A DNA stretch of 64,000 nucleotides from Ilyonectria destructans. Its lineage: Eukaryota > Ascomycota > Sordariomycetes > Hypocreales > Nectriaceae. Positions 1-11,799 of the stretch are shown in pieces (position 1 is the first letter of the stretch; the number at the start of each line of letters is the position of its first letter). Under the pieces are notes generated by a model. It ran no database searches. It saw only the letters and a program-made list of their open reading frames with translations, and was not told the DNA's origin. The DNA is taken from assembly GCA_020740775.1 (NCBI GenBank), contig JAHEWK010000003.1, positions 248,001 through 312,000 of the forward strand. Reading direction: 5' to 3'. Made by a program: the position numbers and the translations under genes.

Positions 1-1961
1 CGGCTCCGAAGTAGCCGGTAAAGGTGATAGGGACCTTGCCCTGGAGGAGGGCATCGAGGCCGCCCTGAAGCCCCTCTAGCCGGGCCTCTAGCCGGATGGC
101 GAGCCGCTGGCTATTCTGTAAGAGGGCCTCGCGCGTGCTCTCTAAGACGCCGCTTAGCTCTGGCAGCGCGCGTTGTACGAGCAGGCTTACCGGCTCCGTA
201 GCCCCTACCGCGTCGGACCGCACGACGACGGCGAACTCGTCCCACTCGGGCCCGTTAAAAGGGGCGTAGGAGAAGAAGGGTAGCGACGGATAGCGGGGCT
301 GTAAGACAGCCAAGTCCTGCAAGAGTACTATACGCAGCCGCCGCATAAGCTTAAGGAAGCCGTCGGCAGCTAGATCATCGTCATCGAGGCCGCCTTCTGC
401 CCAGCATTGCCGGCGCGCGCGCGCCTCAAAGCGGGGCTCCCACTCCTCGATCCACGGCCAGAGCTGCTTTTGTAAGACGTAAGGGGGTTCGTGGGCGGCA
501 CGCGCGAGGAAGTAGTCCCCCGGGGACGCCGAGAAGCCGGCGACGATACGCATGAACTGGCGCGGTAGGTGTGTAAGATAGGCCTGGCAGAGCACGCTCT
601 GGTTCCAGCGGCCGGCCTGCGAGATCTGGGCGAGCGACGTGCCGTGGGTCTCCGCGTCCTGAGCGCCTACCCTGCGCGGGAGGTGCGTCTTCTTCGACGC
701 AATAAGGCCGGCGGCGCCGAAGATACGCCAGGTCTCTTGTAGCTGCGTCGGGTACGAGAGCTCCTGCTCGCGGTCCCGTCCGACGAGGACCTTGATCCGA
801 TACCAGTCCTGACGGCGCCGGAAGGACGGGGGCGGTTCGCCGGCGACGTGCCAGCGCCAGAAGAAGAGCTGCGCTAGGGCCCCTTGCGTACAGAATAAGG
901 GGTCCTTATGCCGGAGGGCGCCCATAAACTCCTTCCTCGCCGTCTTATTTAGCTTGCCGTCTCGTAAAAGGCTTACAAGACAACCACAGAGGGTCGGGCC
1001 TTCCGAAGGCGGATAGTCCAATAGGGATAGGTCTGCAAGCTCCATCTTACGGCGGTTCTCCCCCCGTAAGAGGTAGTAGTGGCCGAAGAGGAGGTCGACT
1101 CGCGTACGGAGGTTTTGCGGCGTATATGCGGCCCCGCTGAGAAGGAGATCCTGGATCCGGAGCCATTCATTGGGGGAATAGCCGGCCTGGATCCCGTCGG
1201 TCCCGCGGTCTTTAAAGGAGGCACGGTCGTGCTTCCCCCGCTGCCGGCCCCGTTGCTCAAGGAAGCCTCGTACGGCGGCGCCCCGGGGGTTCTCCATATT
1301 CGCGTTACCGTGGGCCACCTGGAGCCGCCAGAGCTCGATAACGGCCGCGACATAGGCGTCGATAGTGCCCCTCGTAAGCAGGGATCCTTCGGTAAGGTCT
1401 ACTGCAGCCGGCGCAAGGGCCGTGGGTGGCACGTAGCCCTCGCGGTCGTCCGCGAGCAGCTCGGCGGCCTCGGCCAGGGGGATCTCTAAGGCTTCGGCTA
1501 GGCTTTCGGCCTCTGCCAGGGCCGCGGCCTCAAGCTGCTCCTGTTCGAGCTGTTGCCGTAGCTGTACGGTCTCGCCTTTGCCCTTACCCCTACCCCGCGC
1601 CCGTAGCTTCTTCTGCGGCGGCGCTACGCGTCGTAAGAGGATATCCTCCTTGAGCCACGCCGCCAGCTTGTCCGGCGTTACGAGCTCGCCGTCGGGCCAG
1701 CTATAGAGCGAGCCGTCAGCTGCAGCCCGAGGCATATGGCACCAGGCCTATAGGTATTCGTCTGTTAGCCGCCGAGGGGGTCCTACTTAAAAGGAGGGGG
1801 AAGGGGGGGCCGGCCGGGGGACGCGCCTTCCACTCCCGCTGCTTCGCCGCGTAACTCCGCGCCGTGTTCGCCGGCTGTTCGTCCTTCTTCGCCTGGAGGC
1901 CCGCCCTCCGGGCAGCACGGGCGCGCTCCTCAGCGGCGGTGTACGAGTCGTCGGCGGCCAT
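1..1961 (-). mobile_element. Crypton-type tyrosine recombinase (Ndc10_II/GCR1_C-like), 3' end cut by window edge
   Basis: The minus strand from the ATG at 1961 stays open to the window edge except for one break near 1720-1786. The protein opens with an Ala/Arg-rich segment followed by NTARSYAAKQREW, then a long helical core and the segment HGTS...GRW...AYL around 545-645, which fits the His, Arg/Trp and Tyr signature of a tyrosine recombinase. The C-terminal part resembles the Ndc10 domain II and GCR1_C architecture of fungal Cryptons, DNA transposons that move by a tyrosine recombinase and lack terminal inverted repeats. The break can be an intron of 67 nt (1720-1786, donor GTAGGA, a GCTAAC branch site, acceptor GCAG) that keeps the frame, or a 1-nt slip in the adjacent 7-G run. 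The sequence is much more GC-rich than its surroundings and shows no RIP-like decay. Confidence 0.72.
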
Positions 1962-2143
1962 CTCGGTCGACCGGGGGCCTTCGAGGTGGTGTTTTTCTTA
2001 GGCTTGGTAGGCTGGAGACCTGATAAATGGGGGGACTTATCAAATGCACTTATCAGGCGTCGCGCACACGATTTCACACGATTTCACGGGTCGGGTTTTG
2101 CGGGCGATAAGTCGTCACGTGGTCTAAGCGAATTACGACGCAA

Positions 2144-2569
2144 TTACGCGCACCATCGATAAGCCAGGTCATCGCCACGGTCATCGCCACGGGGGATGAG
2201 ATCCAAGAATGATGCTGGCGATTTTACCCACTGATCGACAAGCACGTTATGTGTTGTCTTAAAAGACAGGCAGGGCTTGAAGCTTATATAACTTTCGACG
2301 ACAGATGCCAGACGTTCGGGTAGCGACTGTGCTCTCACATCACGTAATAGGTCTCGGAGATGGTCGAGGAACTGCGGGGTTGAGTTGACGCACGACACAT
2401 AATAAGAGAGAAGGCGTACCTCTGGTTTGTCTAGGTTGCTCAGTGATATGTACTTTGGGCGTGTACTGCCTGCACTGCCTGCGCTCTCGGGGCTTGCACG
2501 GTCGGAGCTTGCACTGTCGCATGCATCAAGTATCCGGTTCGCCACAGCTCGGCTGGAGTTGATGCCCAT
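2144..2569 (-). CDS. Hypothetical protein at the Crypton boundary, possibly truncated
   Basis: A 141-residue reading frame begins at an ATG in a good context (ACCATCATGG). It has a low-complexity Ser/Ala/Gly stretch (SAGSAG) at about residues 30-40 and a GDDRGDD motif near the C-terminus. I recognise no domain. The frame stops about 180 bases from the start of the GC-rich Crypton coding region, so its natural 3' end could have been lost to that insertion. No splice sites are obvious. It may not be a gene. Confidence 0.25.
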   Translation of the reverse strand: MGINSSRAVANRILDACDSASSDRASPESAGSAGSTRPKYISLSNLDKPEVRLLSYYVSCVNSTPQFLDHLRDLLRDVRAQSLPERLASVVESYISFKPCLSFKTTHNVLVDQWVKSPASFLDLIPRGDDRGDDLAYRWCA

Positions 2570-2998
2570 GATGGTGGCAGTGGTCAAGACTGATGATCCC
2601 AAGGGTGGTGTGAAAGGGGGAGAGGTTCCTCATAATAAGCAGCGAGGGTCGGCCGCCCGTGCAGGTTTTGATCGTTCAGTTAACGGATCAAGTCACGCTA
2701 GTCCAGCATTTGGCTCCCAGACTCAGCAACCGAGTCAAGCTAATGCAGTATTTGATCCTCAAATCAAGGAATGAACTCACGCCACTATTCTCTGAGGTGT
2801 ACGTGGCATGCGACCATTAGCTTGGGGGTAAAGAATGGTACGCCACACACACAGTCGTATTGCTCCATGACAGCGACCGCCCAGCCTCGCGACGCAAATG
2901 CCAATCCTCAGAACCCATAACTGCACCCGTCGTCGCGATAAGGAAATGTCCCACCCAGCATTTCAAGGTATCATGTACTGAAGCCATCAACCTCAAAG

Positions 2999-3660
2999 AT
3001 GCCCTCGATGGAACCACAATCGATGGACGAGGTCACCGTTGTCGAAGCAGACGTGCGCATTCGCAAGGCAGCTGCTCAAGCATGTAGCGAGCACGATGAG
3101 GCAACGCATCTCATGACCCATCGCACAACTATTAGCGCCATCCATGAGTACACTCGAACTTCTCTTCACGGTACTATCTTTCAAATTTTCAGGGAAAATC
3201 ATGTATGTTACCGTGGCGTGTCTGCTGAGCAATTTATTAACATATACTCTAGGGAAGCGACCTTGTCACGGAGCTCCAGCAGTCTTTCCAGGGCGTGGCT
3301 ACAGTTGCGCAGAAAAGCCCACTTGTCCTCTTACAGGGAGGAACGATTGAATCTGAAGCGAACGAGACGCTCATAATTATTCCCCTTGGTTACCTTTCAA
3401 CCTATCCATCGACACCAAAGCCAGCTACCGGTTGTATCGTAGCGGACCGTGATGGATATTACGAGCCTGTCATTCTCGCTTTGTCTATTCTGAGCGGCAA
3501 GTGGTCAATTCTGAAGTGGGAGACTGGGACATACATCCGGGTTCCACCAGGTAGCCAGTTGAAGGTGGAATCTGGAATTGTTTTCTTTTTGCTTCTGAGC
3601 ATAAATCTCCGGCCATTTCATCCAGAGGAATCAGCCCTCACTGCCCCGCAAGGAAATTAG
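2999..3660 (+). CDS. Hypothetical two-exon protein
   Basis: The model joins exon 2999-3202 to exon 3253-3660 and gives 203 residues. The 50-nt intron has a GTATGT donor, a TTAAC branch candidate and a TAG acceptor, and it joins two open frames in phase 0 where neither works alone. The second exon encodes a mixed alpha/beta-looking segment beginning SDLVTELQQSF. I recognise no family. The last 25 residues are hydrophobic and may lie beyond a missed intron. The nearby PI-PLC-like gene is on the other strand. Confidence 0.42.
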
Positions 3661-3929
3661 TGAAGCATCCATGGACGACGAGTAAGAGCGAGGATAAACC
3701 TTCACACGAGCTCGCGGAGGGAAGCAAGGGTAGTGTGACTTTGTAAACGACTTCATTGATAACGAAGTTGCAGACCATTCTCGCCGGAATGCAGGTAGCA
3801 GATGGTCTACCTGGTAGGGGTATTAAGTTTACTAGCATCCGACACCTTAAAATATGGCTAGTTACTGCACTAGTAAGGAGAATTTCCATCTGTATTAATA
3901 TCTAACACCTCTAGTGCTAAGGAGGGCCC

Positions 3930-4751
3930 CTAGCGATACAGGAGCATCCCATGCATAATACTAAAAGTTTTCTGGACAATTGTATTACCAACGCTTTCAT
4001 CCAAGAAATCCGAGCAAATGATACCAAACCTCCTCGAGTTTGGGTCGATGGTAAGCTCTTGCATTGTTTTTAGCCAATATTCATACTTTTTCATATAATC
4101 GGCATAATACAGCGGTACTTTCATATCAGCCACGTCTGCTAGGGTTGTGAAATGCATGGCACCATCATCTATTGGCAATTCCTTGACTCGGCGGGTGTTC
4201 ATCGCAGCCATCTCCCACCTCTTAAATCTGTCCATGCCGGCCTGCGTCCCTTCATCTGGCTGATCCCAGGGCGCGGGAGGACCCATAGTCTTATTGCCAA
4301 AGAGGCCCCGGAACCCATAACCATCGGGCGTTTTGTGGTGGTCAGCGAAACGCTTAAGTAAGACCAGCTTTCCTCGGACCTCGCCCAAGGTAGGCCATCG
4401 GTTGTCGTGATACCAGTTATTATCTTTCCACCAGTTCTCGACAGTAATGGCGATCTTGTCAGCTGAATCGCCGTCATCCAGCTTGACAGATACCAGTGCG
4501 GTTTCCGAAGGATGATAGTGTAGAAATCGTCGTATCTCCCAAAGAACATTGTCCAGGGTCCCCCAAAGCAGTACTAACCCGTGACACATCCTCAAATCGG
4601 AGGTGACCCGGAGATCAATGTACCGAACGCCAAGTTCCATCTGCCTGAAAATTCCATCACGCTGGCATACAACCCAATCGCCGATGAATTTTCTGTGCCC
4701 CTCGACATTTTTTTTCCTACCCAATGCTTCCACGATAACCAAATATCAAGC
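3930..4751 (-). pseudogene. PI-PLC X-domain-like protein, 5'-truncated
   Basis: About 270 residues match a phosphatidylinositol-specific phospholipase C-like X domain of the GPI/PI-hydrolysing type. The region GVRYIDLR followed by CHGLV carries the conserved Asp, Arg and second catalytic His. Further on come LVSVKLDDGD and a Trp-rich region typical of bacterial and fungal PI-PLC-like proteins. The segment that should carry the first catalytic His (GTH-type motif) is absent. The frame has no ATG before residue 36 and meets an in-frame TGA just upstream of 4742. The upstream DNA belongs to an unrelated relic, so the 5' part looks lost rather than hidden in an exon. Confidence 0.68.
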
Positions 4752-4867
4752 TTTTCAGCTTGGGAAAGTTAAACCCGTATAAATATACAAGCTGCTAGTT
4801 GGCCCAAGGAGCCGAGCCCTGACTCTTTCCCTCCCTCACGCATCACCTTTCCTACCAAGAAGCAACG

Positions 4868-5134
4868 ATGCCTTCTTCAGTAACGAGAACCCTAGTCAGC
4901 TCAGCTGACCAAGCGGGCCCTGCAGCCATCGAATACGCAACAACAGGGCGTGGCTGTTGGAGCTGTTGGAGCTGTTGGAGAAGACTCGGGGGTTGGCTGC
5001 ATGAGTCATCCGGGGGACCGAGGCATTGGTCGAAGGTTTACTGCAGGCGAAGGTTTTTGGGGGGCCGGTCATCATGTATTAGGGTTAGCTTTCTTCAATT
5101 CACTTTGTTGAGCAACACAATGCTATTGATGTGA
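4868..5134 (+). pseudogene. Relic of the repetitive small-protein family found at 58780-59353
   Basis: The first 26 residues from the ATG (MPSSVTRTLVSSADQAGPAA...) align with the segment starting RTLVGPADTTSPAA in the frame on the minus strand near 59160-59200. The following bases (ACAGGGCGTGGCTGTTGGAG) match the far C-terminal end of that same frame near 58805-58830. The middle of the protein is therefore missing. A TGTTGGAGC trinucleotide-phased repeat follows, and then the frame has no similarity. I read this as an internally deleted, dead copy. Confidence 0.45.
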
Positions 5135-5790
5135 CACATATCCCTTCTTTGTGACTGCCGGTCTGTTGCAGGGTATCGCCATCTTCAGTTTCAACCTAGA
5201 CCCAGAATAAAGTTCACAAGAACCAGATCACTCCCATACAACGGAGATGGGCCCGAATCAGACCTCCCTTGCTCTCTGATTTGATCTGTTTTGCATACTC
5301 CCGGTAACAAGCGTCGCCGACTGAAGGTATCTAAATGAGTCCACCTGCTACCATCACTGTCAGGGCCTTGCCTTAGCTTGTAGGACTGTGGCCAGGTGGG
5401 ATCATTTCTTAGGTTTCATAATACCGAATCGATATCACAGGCTCACTATTGTGTGTTTGCAACTGCACTTAACATCAATCGCTAGTGAGTCAGGTCAGTC
5501 AGTAGCAGGTGATAGGCTCAACAAGCCAATGGTCACTTTAATTTAGTCAGTTCATTTATTGCTTCTATGGCATATCTATGGATATATAGCAACGACTAAC
5601 ACGCTGAAAACATACATATACACTACCGGATTACCTCCTCCACAAGTCACTTGATTTTCTCAATGTGACTAATAAACTCAGTCCTCGCATATGGGAGAAT
5701 TCTGAGATGCTGGGGAGGTTGTCCAATGACTCCGGGTCAGGAAACGGCAAGCTGTCCTTTTCGGTGCTGAGCCTATGACCTGAAGCATGT
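5135..5790. other. Intergenic, no gene seen
   Basis: 656 bases of AT-leaning sequence between the relic at 4868 and the 3' end of the dehalogenase gene. I see no credible coding frame, repeat or RNA gene. Confidence 0.6.
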
Positions 5791-6546
5791 CTAAGCTATT
5801 TGCTCAAACGCATCGGCAAACGCGCCCATGTTCTTGTAGCGCCACGACAACTTCACCTTGTCTCCCAGTGCTTCCAAGTTTCCACCCATGACGGACTCGA
5901 CGTCCTCTCCCCTCTCAATCCATGCGCAGGTAAGACCAATCGTAGTGGCTGGGACCTGATCATGGAACAAGCTCTGAGCGGTATGAATGATATCCTCCTT
6001 CTTCACACCGAGGTCCTTCTCGCAGTGGGCGATGAGGTACTCGAAATTTCGCAGGTCAGGCTTGTAGGAGCCAATCTCTTCAGCCATGTAAATGGCGTCA
6101 AATTCGATGCCGACGAACTGCTTGGCGAGTGTTCGCGAGAATGAGTCCTTGTCCACGTTGGACAGGATGACGAGCTTGAAATGTTTCTTCAGTCGCTGCA
6201 GTGCGTGAATGGTATCGGGAAACACCGGCCAGTCTCCGACACCGCCGCCGAATCTTGCGGCATCCTGCTCATTGGTAGAGACGCCCAGCTCAGCGGCAAA
6301 ATTGGTGTAGGCGGCAGCCAGAACCTTGCTGTAGAGTTCCGTGGGGTGGGCGATCTGGACGCTCGTCTCATGTTTAATAAAGGCCTTTAAAGTAGCAGGG
6401 CGATTATTGTAGAGCGAGTGGTCCGTAGGAAGCTGCTGCGTCAGAGGGCCGAGGGCAGTGTAAATGCCTCCCTCCCAGTCGACGAGGGTTCCGTAGCAGT
6501 CGAAAGTGAGACATTTGAAGGAAGTGAGGGGTCGTTGGCTCGCCAT
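5791..6546 (-). CDS. HAD-superfamily hydrolase, (S)-2-haloacid dehalogenase type II-like
   Basis: This single-exon gene encodes 251 residues. HAD motif I is FDCYGTL, with the predicted nucleophile Asp16. Motif II is ILSNVD, motif III has the Lys of GSYKPD, and motif IV is followed by SLFHDQVPA, as in type II haloacid dehalogenases. Bacterial members remove halide from short 2-haloacids. In fungi the physiological substrate is usually unknown, so only the fold and hydrolase chemistry are safe. I chose the ATG at 6546 (MASQRPLTSFK) because the core begins eleven residues later. An in-frame upstream ATG at 6576 would add ten residues. No signal peptide or membrane segment is visible, so the protein should be cytosolic. 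Confidence 0.88.
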   Translation of the reverse strand: MASQRPLTSFKCLTFDCYGTLVDWEGGIYTALGPLTQQLPTDHSLYNNRPATLKAFIKHETSVQIAHPTELYSKVLAAAYTNFAAELGVSTNEQDAARFGGGVGDWPVFPDTIHALQRLKKHFKLVILSNVDKDSFSRTLAKQFVGIEFDAIYMAEEIGSYKPDLRNFEYLIAHCEKDLGVKKEDIIHTAQSLFHDQVPATTIGLTCAWIERGEDVESVMGGNLEALGDKVKLSWRYKNMGAFADAFEQIA

Positions 6547-8071
6547 GATTGTGAGTGGCCTAAGGGCCTTGAACACAGAAATAGCGAGATGGCAGCTTGC
6601 GTGCCGAGCGAATTCAAGATAAAAAGGGTGATGGATGAAGGATGGTTGGCGAATGCTTTGCGAGCCTAATAAGGCTGCATTGAGTGCGATGTGTGGTTGA
6701 GTTGGCGAGAGGGGATTCTAGATATAGACGTCTCCAAGCACCACATATGACGGAAGAAGCCCAGTGCTCTCGTAAAGCGCTAGGAGAGGAGCAAGCCGTC
6801 AGCTAAGCAAGCCTAGGTAAGCACAGCCGCACAATCCTTACTAAATTACATAGTGTGCATTATTTCGTTATCTACGGAGTACACGTATAATAGATATCGC
6901 CACGTGCCTAAAATAATGCAGATTGCAGTTGGAAAGCATTGGCAGGAATACATAATGATGCGTGATTGATTCATTACTAGATGCTAGGCGGCTGTGAATC
7001 CGTCAAGCGTCACATACAAGTTGTGCAATGTAGTGTTAGAGTGGATTTTGTCCAATAAAGCTGTGCATACAGGGACACGTGTTATGAAGCATGGTCTAAC
7101 TCTGAAACGAGACGAGATATTACCTTATCGCCGGTGGTGCCATTTGCTGCCACGCGAGCCATCTCATATCCGTGATTGACCGGCCGATGCACCACCGTCC
7201 GCCGGGCCACAGAAGGCCCTTACTAATAATAAGGCCCACCCCGACCGACAATTCATGCCAACGATCTCATGGCTTCTCCCCTACCAGCCAAGAGCAGACC
7301 AAGTTGTAGGTCATTTCTTTTTTTGCTTTTCTTTCTAGTACAGGCCTACTGAAGAGCAAGGAGAAAGAATGACTCCATCCAGCTCTTGGCCTACAATCAA
7401 GGTGCATGGTTTGTGTCGCACTGGGGCCAAGAAGCTGGAAGACATACACGATTATGGAAGCCAAGATGCGCCGACACAGCGTGGCCGGCTCAGTGTCCTC
7501 CAAAATCGGATGCTAATTGGGGGGATCATGGCGCATTATTAGTAAACGTCAGGTTGAAGGAAGGATGCCGTAATATCCTCCAGCGCGCACGTCCCTCCCA
7601 ACGTAATAAGACTGTGAGATGATTAGAATCACCTCGCTTGCCGACGACTGATTGGGTCTCTCTGCCACGGAGTGGACCAGACACTTTCGTAATACCTGAG
7701 GACGGGAAGGGAGCCTCACTCTATGTACGACGTAGTAGACGTGATTATGAGACTCCAAGTTACATTTACCGCCCGTGCAGAGGCACTGCACCGCCTTGCA
7801 CTGCCCATCACCACTGCCAAGCGGGCGGGCGTGCGTGGTGTTGACGCCGATCAATTGCTGCTGCGGTTGGGCGGCCGAGCGACGCTCTTCTGCTGGAGCC
7901 TTCAAATGATGCAACCCCCAGCTTCATGAGCTCCCGCGTTCCAATCCCTTTCATCACCACATTACAAACTCGCAGACAGAAATTCTCACCTCTTGTTTAC
8001 ACATAAAACAGCTTTATTTGTATTTTTTTTCATCTACTTTTTAAGCCCGCATTAACATTGAATTGGCAAAT
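6547..8071. other. Intergenic, divergent promoters, no gene seen
   Basis: 1.5 kb between divergently transcribed genes. Open frames here (for example 7549-7914) have no recognisable features and look accidental. A T-rich tract at about 8015-8042 precedes the next gene. Confidence 0.6.
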
Positions 8072-8845
8072 ATGATGACTGCACTTAACGAGGGACGGCC
8101 CCCGTCTTACATCGACAGGGAGGTCGCGCCACCAGCTTACACCACTGGCGGGCCCCTCGGTCCTTCGCCCTACAGCCGCTTACCACTGGGTTTCAATATC
8201 TACCACAAGGGGTGGATGAGCAAAACATATCCTCTGGGCGAGCATGAGGACCAGATCCGTCTCACAGTCACCTTGCATGGTCAGTTCGGGCACAAGAAAC
8301 CCTTTATCGTCCTCCACGACGGAAACGACCCGGATGGCCCGGTTCTGGGCACCGTCACCAAGGAGAGCTTGTTGAACGCCCACACTACCATCACAGTCCC
8401 TGGCCGCCCGGGGTCGGCCTTCAACCCCTTGAGCGAGCATCTGAAGTGCAACATGGCTCTGAAGCAGTTCACCTTTACCTTTGCATTCGACGTGGGCATT
8501 GGCAAGGACACCCGTCGCGAGCGTTTCGAGTGGCGCCCCTCGCGCGGCGAGGAGGTGAAGGTGCTTGATAAGTGGGCGTGGGGCTGGAAGCTGGTGCGTC
8601 TCGGCGCCGGCGAGGGAGGCGGAGGAAGCCGATCCGAACGGGGAACGGGGAAGACCAGCGACGGCAAGGACATTGTCGCTGTCTGGGCCGAGAACTCGAC
8701 GTGGACAATGTCCAAGTGCGGCAAGTTCCATTTCATCGGCGCGGGCTCCACTGGCGAGCTGGGTGAGGAGTGGGCTTTCATGGCTGTCATGTCGGCCCTG
8801 AGGCTCTGGGATTACTTCACCGGAACGCTCACCACCGGCTCTTAA
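8072..8845 (+). CDS. Tubby C-terminal-like / LURP-one-like hypothetical protein
   Basis: This single-exon frame of 257 residues starts at the tandem ATG ATG at 8072. The N-terminus is Pro-rich with PPSYIDREVAPPAYT, two PPxY-type motifs that could bind WW domains or arrestin-ubiquitin ligase machinery. From about residue 45 a beta-rich region alternates charged and hydrophobic strands and ends in a hydrophobic helix (FMAVMSALRLWDYF). That layout is the one seen in fungal tubby C-terminal-like (LURP-one-related) proteins. A glycine/arginine linker (GAGEGGGGSRSERG) interrupts it. The fold call is an inference. The gene itself is well supported by codon bias and length. Confidence 0.68.
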   Translation: MMTALNEGRPPSYIDREVAPPAYTTGGPLGPSPYSRLPLGFNIYHKGWMSKTYPLGEHEDQIRLTVTLHGQFGHKKPFIVLHDGNDPDGPVLGTVTKESLLNAHTTITVPGRPGSAFNPLSEHLKCNMALKQFTFTFAFDVGIGKDTRRERFEWRPSRGEEVKVLDKWAWGWKLVRLGAGEGGGGSRSERGTGKTSDGKDIVAVWAENSTWTMSKCGKFHFIGAGSTGELGEEWAFMAVMSALRLWDYFTGTLTTGS

Positions 8846-11799
8846 GCCACTTTTGTATAACTTGCTTAGTGTAGGCTCGGCTACATGGAGTGCCTGGGTC
8901 TACTACGAAATGTGTCACGATGTTATTTTGATGCTACTTCAATTATCTCTGCTATTTATGTGCCAACTTATAGCCCTAGAAAATACGACATATAATGATG
9001 CCAATAGAATGCCGATAGAGAGTGATTCGATACAAGGCCACCAGATGATGGAGATACCTGGGTCGTAACGATGCCGCTGGAGGGTCTTTGCGATGTCGCT
9101 CCGACGGCCAGGCCCGGATCTCGCTTTCTTTCTCCTTCTCTGTCTGTGGTCTCTGTGTTGCTGTTCTCTTCTTGCTGTAGTACGGCTGAGGCATCGCGCC
9201 GACCCTCGGCTGGCGATCCCTGCTCCACACCGGCCTTCAAGGCTCCGTCCCCCAGTTGCAGTCGCCCCCCGGTTACCGGTACGGAGGCCGGCATCTCGGC
9301 CGCTTGTTCTTCCGACTATGATCCAATGCCGACCGGTCTGTATTTGTGCACTGGGTGGGTCGACGCCTTCAATTCCCCGGTTTGTCGGCCCCGCTCTTCC
9401 GGAATCTCGGCCCCGCTGCAGCGAGCGCAGGCTACCTAACGTCATGGGATTCCTTTGTCAATTAAATACAGGCATCTGACTAGAAACTTCTCGTCCACAT
9501 ACGACACCTAAATTCCGATTAGCGAAATGCTTCCGTTTATTTGTACGACAGCATCTTGCTTCAAAATATACATCAAGGTACTGGAGCAAGTTCTTTACCT
9601 TGTGCACAGCCGAATCTACAACCACTCTTTATACCCTTGTCGAGTAAAATGAAGACCGAAAGAAATCGGGTTTAGTAGCCTGATATCGGCGGTAAAGGGT
9701 TTAAGTCTGGAGAACAACTGGGAATCGACTATAGTGGCCTTCGAAAATATGTTGGTTGACTGAACTGTCGAAAAAGTGGGGTGTACGCCAAAAACTAGAG
9801 TCGCTGCAGTTGTTTTTCGTGAAGCATAATCTAAACACATTTGGGGCGAGAAGCTAAACTAATTCTCAAATACATTGTAATTTAATAAAATATTTGGTAG
9901 TTTCAAACGCCATCAACACAAATCCTGTGACGATCACGTTCACTCCACGGTGCTAGTATAGGGTAAGTTCACTGCTTGCGTTCCTGGTATCATGACGTCA
10001 TATGGAGCAATTTATAATTGCTTTCTGTAACGGATTTAGAGAGCTTTCGTATACGCGATAGCACGCAAACACGGCTATTATTCCGTCTTTTTCATATCTC
10101 CGCGCATGAAAATGATGCGATGGTAAAATCCAGGCCCCCACAGCCAGATTCAAAAGATCTTTACTAGTTCCCGACGCCCAATCTCTAGCTAGCGTGGTCT
10201 GATCGGCAATGCAGGGCCTAAAATGCCCCAGTTACAAACCCAAGCAGTGTGTCCAAGCCCAAATCTTAGCTATAACGTCACCTTAAAGACCACACGGGCA
10301 GGGCAGTCCTAATGCCGGGGAATAGTTTGGTGAATGATTCTCGACTACTTTATTTATCCTGCTCTGTCTTCTATATAGTCTATCTATATGCCCTACAGGA
10401 CCTTGGCGGTCGTGCGTTCCAGTATGCTCTTGGTGATAACTGGACTACTAATAGCAGGGGTCGTTTTCGGTATCAGTTCTTCTTCTTCCCTAGCGCGACA
10501 ACCAAAAGAACCGTCGCGCACTCTATCGTCACAAGCTAGCTAACCGAGGTACTATCTGGCGACAGACTCATACAATGAAAGCTGACAAGAAGAAGAGAAA
10601 CCAAAAAGAGGGGAGGAATGAGCTGATGATTTAGTTGAAGGGCCGTTTTCTGGTGACGGGTCTTAACATGCCACTGCTGGTGAACAACTTCCCGATTTAG
10701 TTTGGCCAAAATGATTGCCCTTTTGTATCTAGACGCAAATGTCCAATGTGGTGCTAATCGTGAAGATCATAATGCCTACCTCGTAAAATTTGACCGCATC
10801 TCCATTGAATGGGACGAATGTTGATGCGGGCAGCTATCCATCTCGGCGTATCCTAGGGATGCCTGGTAAGCGAGGTGGGTTTGGGCTCGTCAGGATAAGG
10901 GCGCTGAGGCCCCGGATTTGCTGTAGCTAAAAGCTATGGTTATCTGCCAGCATTAAACTGACGAGGACCCGCCAGCATCTCCAAACGTCCGCTTGCGCCA
11001 TCCATGTTATGCACTTTTGCATGCCGAGTCCCGAGTCCCGAGGCTTGCATTGCAACTGTATCGGGTTGAGTGTATCTGCCGTAACTAGAACCTCAGCTCC
11101 TTCGCCTTAGCGCCTTGGCAAAGGCCAGGAGCGTCCAGTTATCTTCGAGTATTGCAGGGCTGAGACTGTTCCTCTAACCTCTACAGGGAATATGTGGGAC
11201 AATTGCATACGAGCTCGTTGATATTTGACGCTAGTTGCCATGCGATTGTCTTCATTCGCACTTGCACCGTTACAGCTGCGCGCCGATGGATTTCCCGTCT
11301 CGGAAGGTCCCCCGTGTGCCTTTCTACCCGGATCCTTATCCACCTACTCTATTTCGCAAGACACTACCGAACTTCCCGAATCAGGTGAAGCCGACACGGC
11401 AAAAGAACCATCGTGGATCCGTAGCATCGGATCGCGGCCCCACCCCCGGGATCTGCTAGCCAAGCAAATGCCAAGTCCCGATGGCAGCATGCCAGATCGG
11501 TCCAGGCTTGGTTTCTTAGAGTTCGGGAACTTGTGAGCCAGTGCCTTGAAGGACCTCGTTTAGGGAGGTGATACGGATGTTCAGTGCCGAACTACAGTTT
11601 CAACTTCGCGATGGCATCAACTCGGACGATTCTGAGGACTGGAGTTGTCTGCTTTGGATGACACGAAACAAGAAACGAGTATATAAGCAGCGACGAGCTC
11701 TCGACTTCAGATTCGAACCAGACACATCTTGTCCACTATCTCTTCGCCTCCGCACACCTCACAGCTTCCCGAGTATACACTCTACTTGACTATCCTATC
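8846..11799. other. Long intergenic stretch, no convincing gene
   Basis: Nearly 3 kb. 9071-9480 is GC-rich with overlapping short frames on both strands but no recognisable product. 9480-11000 is AT-rich and stop-dense, as expected of decayed DNA. The last 300 bases are the promoter and leader of the protease gene. Confidence 0.55.
11680..11687 (+). promoter_or_regulatory. TATA box of the aspartic protease gene
   Basis: TATATAAG lies about 115 bases upstream of the protease ATG, with a CT-rich leader between them. This is the usual fungal core-promoter spacing for a strongly expressed gene. Confidence 0.6.

Noticed and set aside
1079..1489. 136-residue plus-strand open frame
   Set aside because: Antisense to the Crypton recombinase; the high GC content removes stop codons from all frames.
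8180..8790. Two long minus-strand frames (183 and 169 residues)
   Set aside because: Antisense shadows of the tubby/LURP-like gene at 8072-8845, with no features of their own.
8939..9479. Overlapping frames of 108-168 residues on both strands
   Set aside because: Mutually overlapping, Arg/Ser-rich, no domain, no splice-supported structure.
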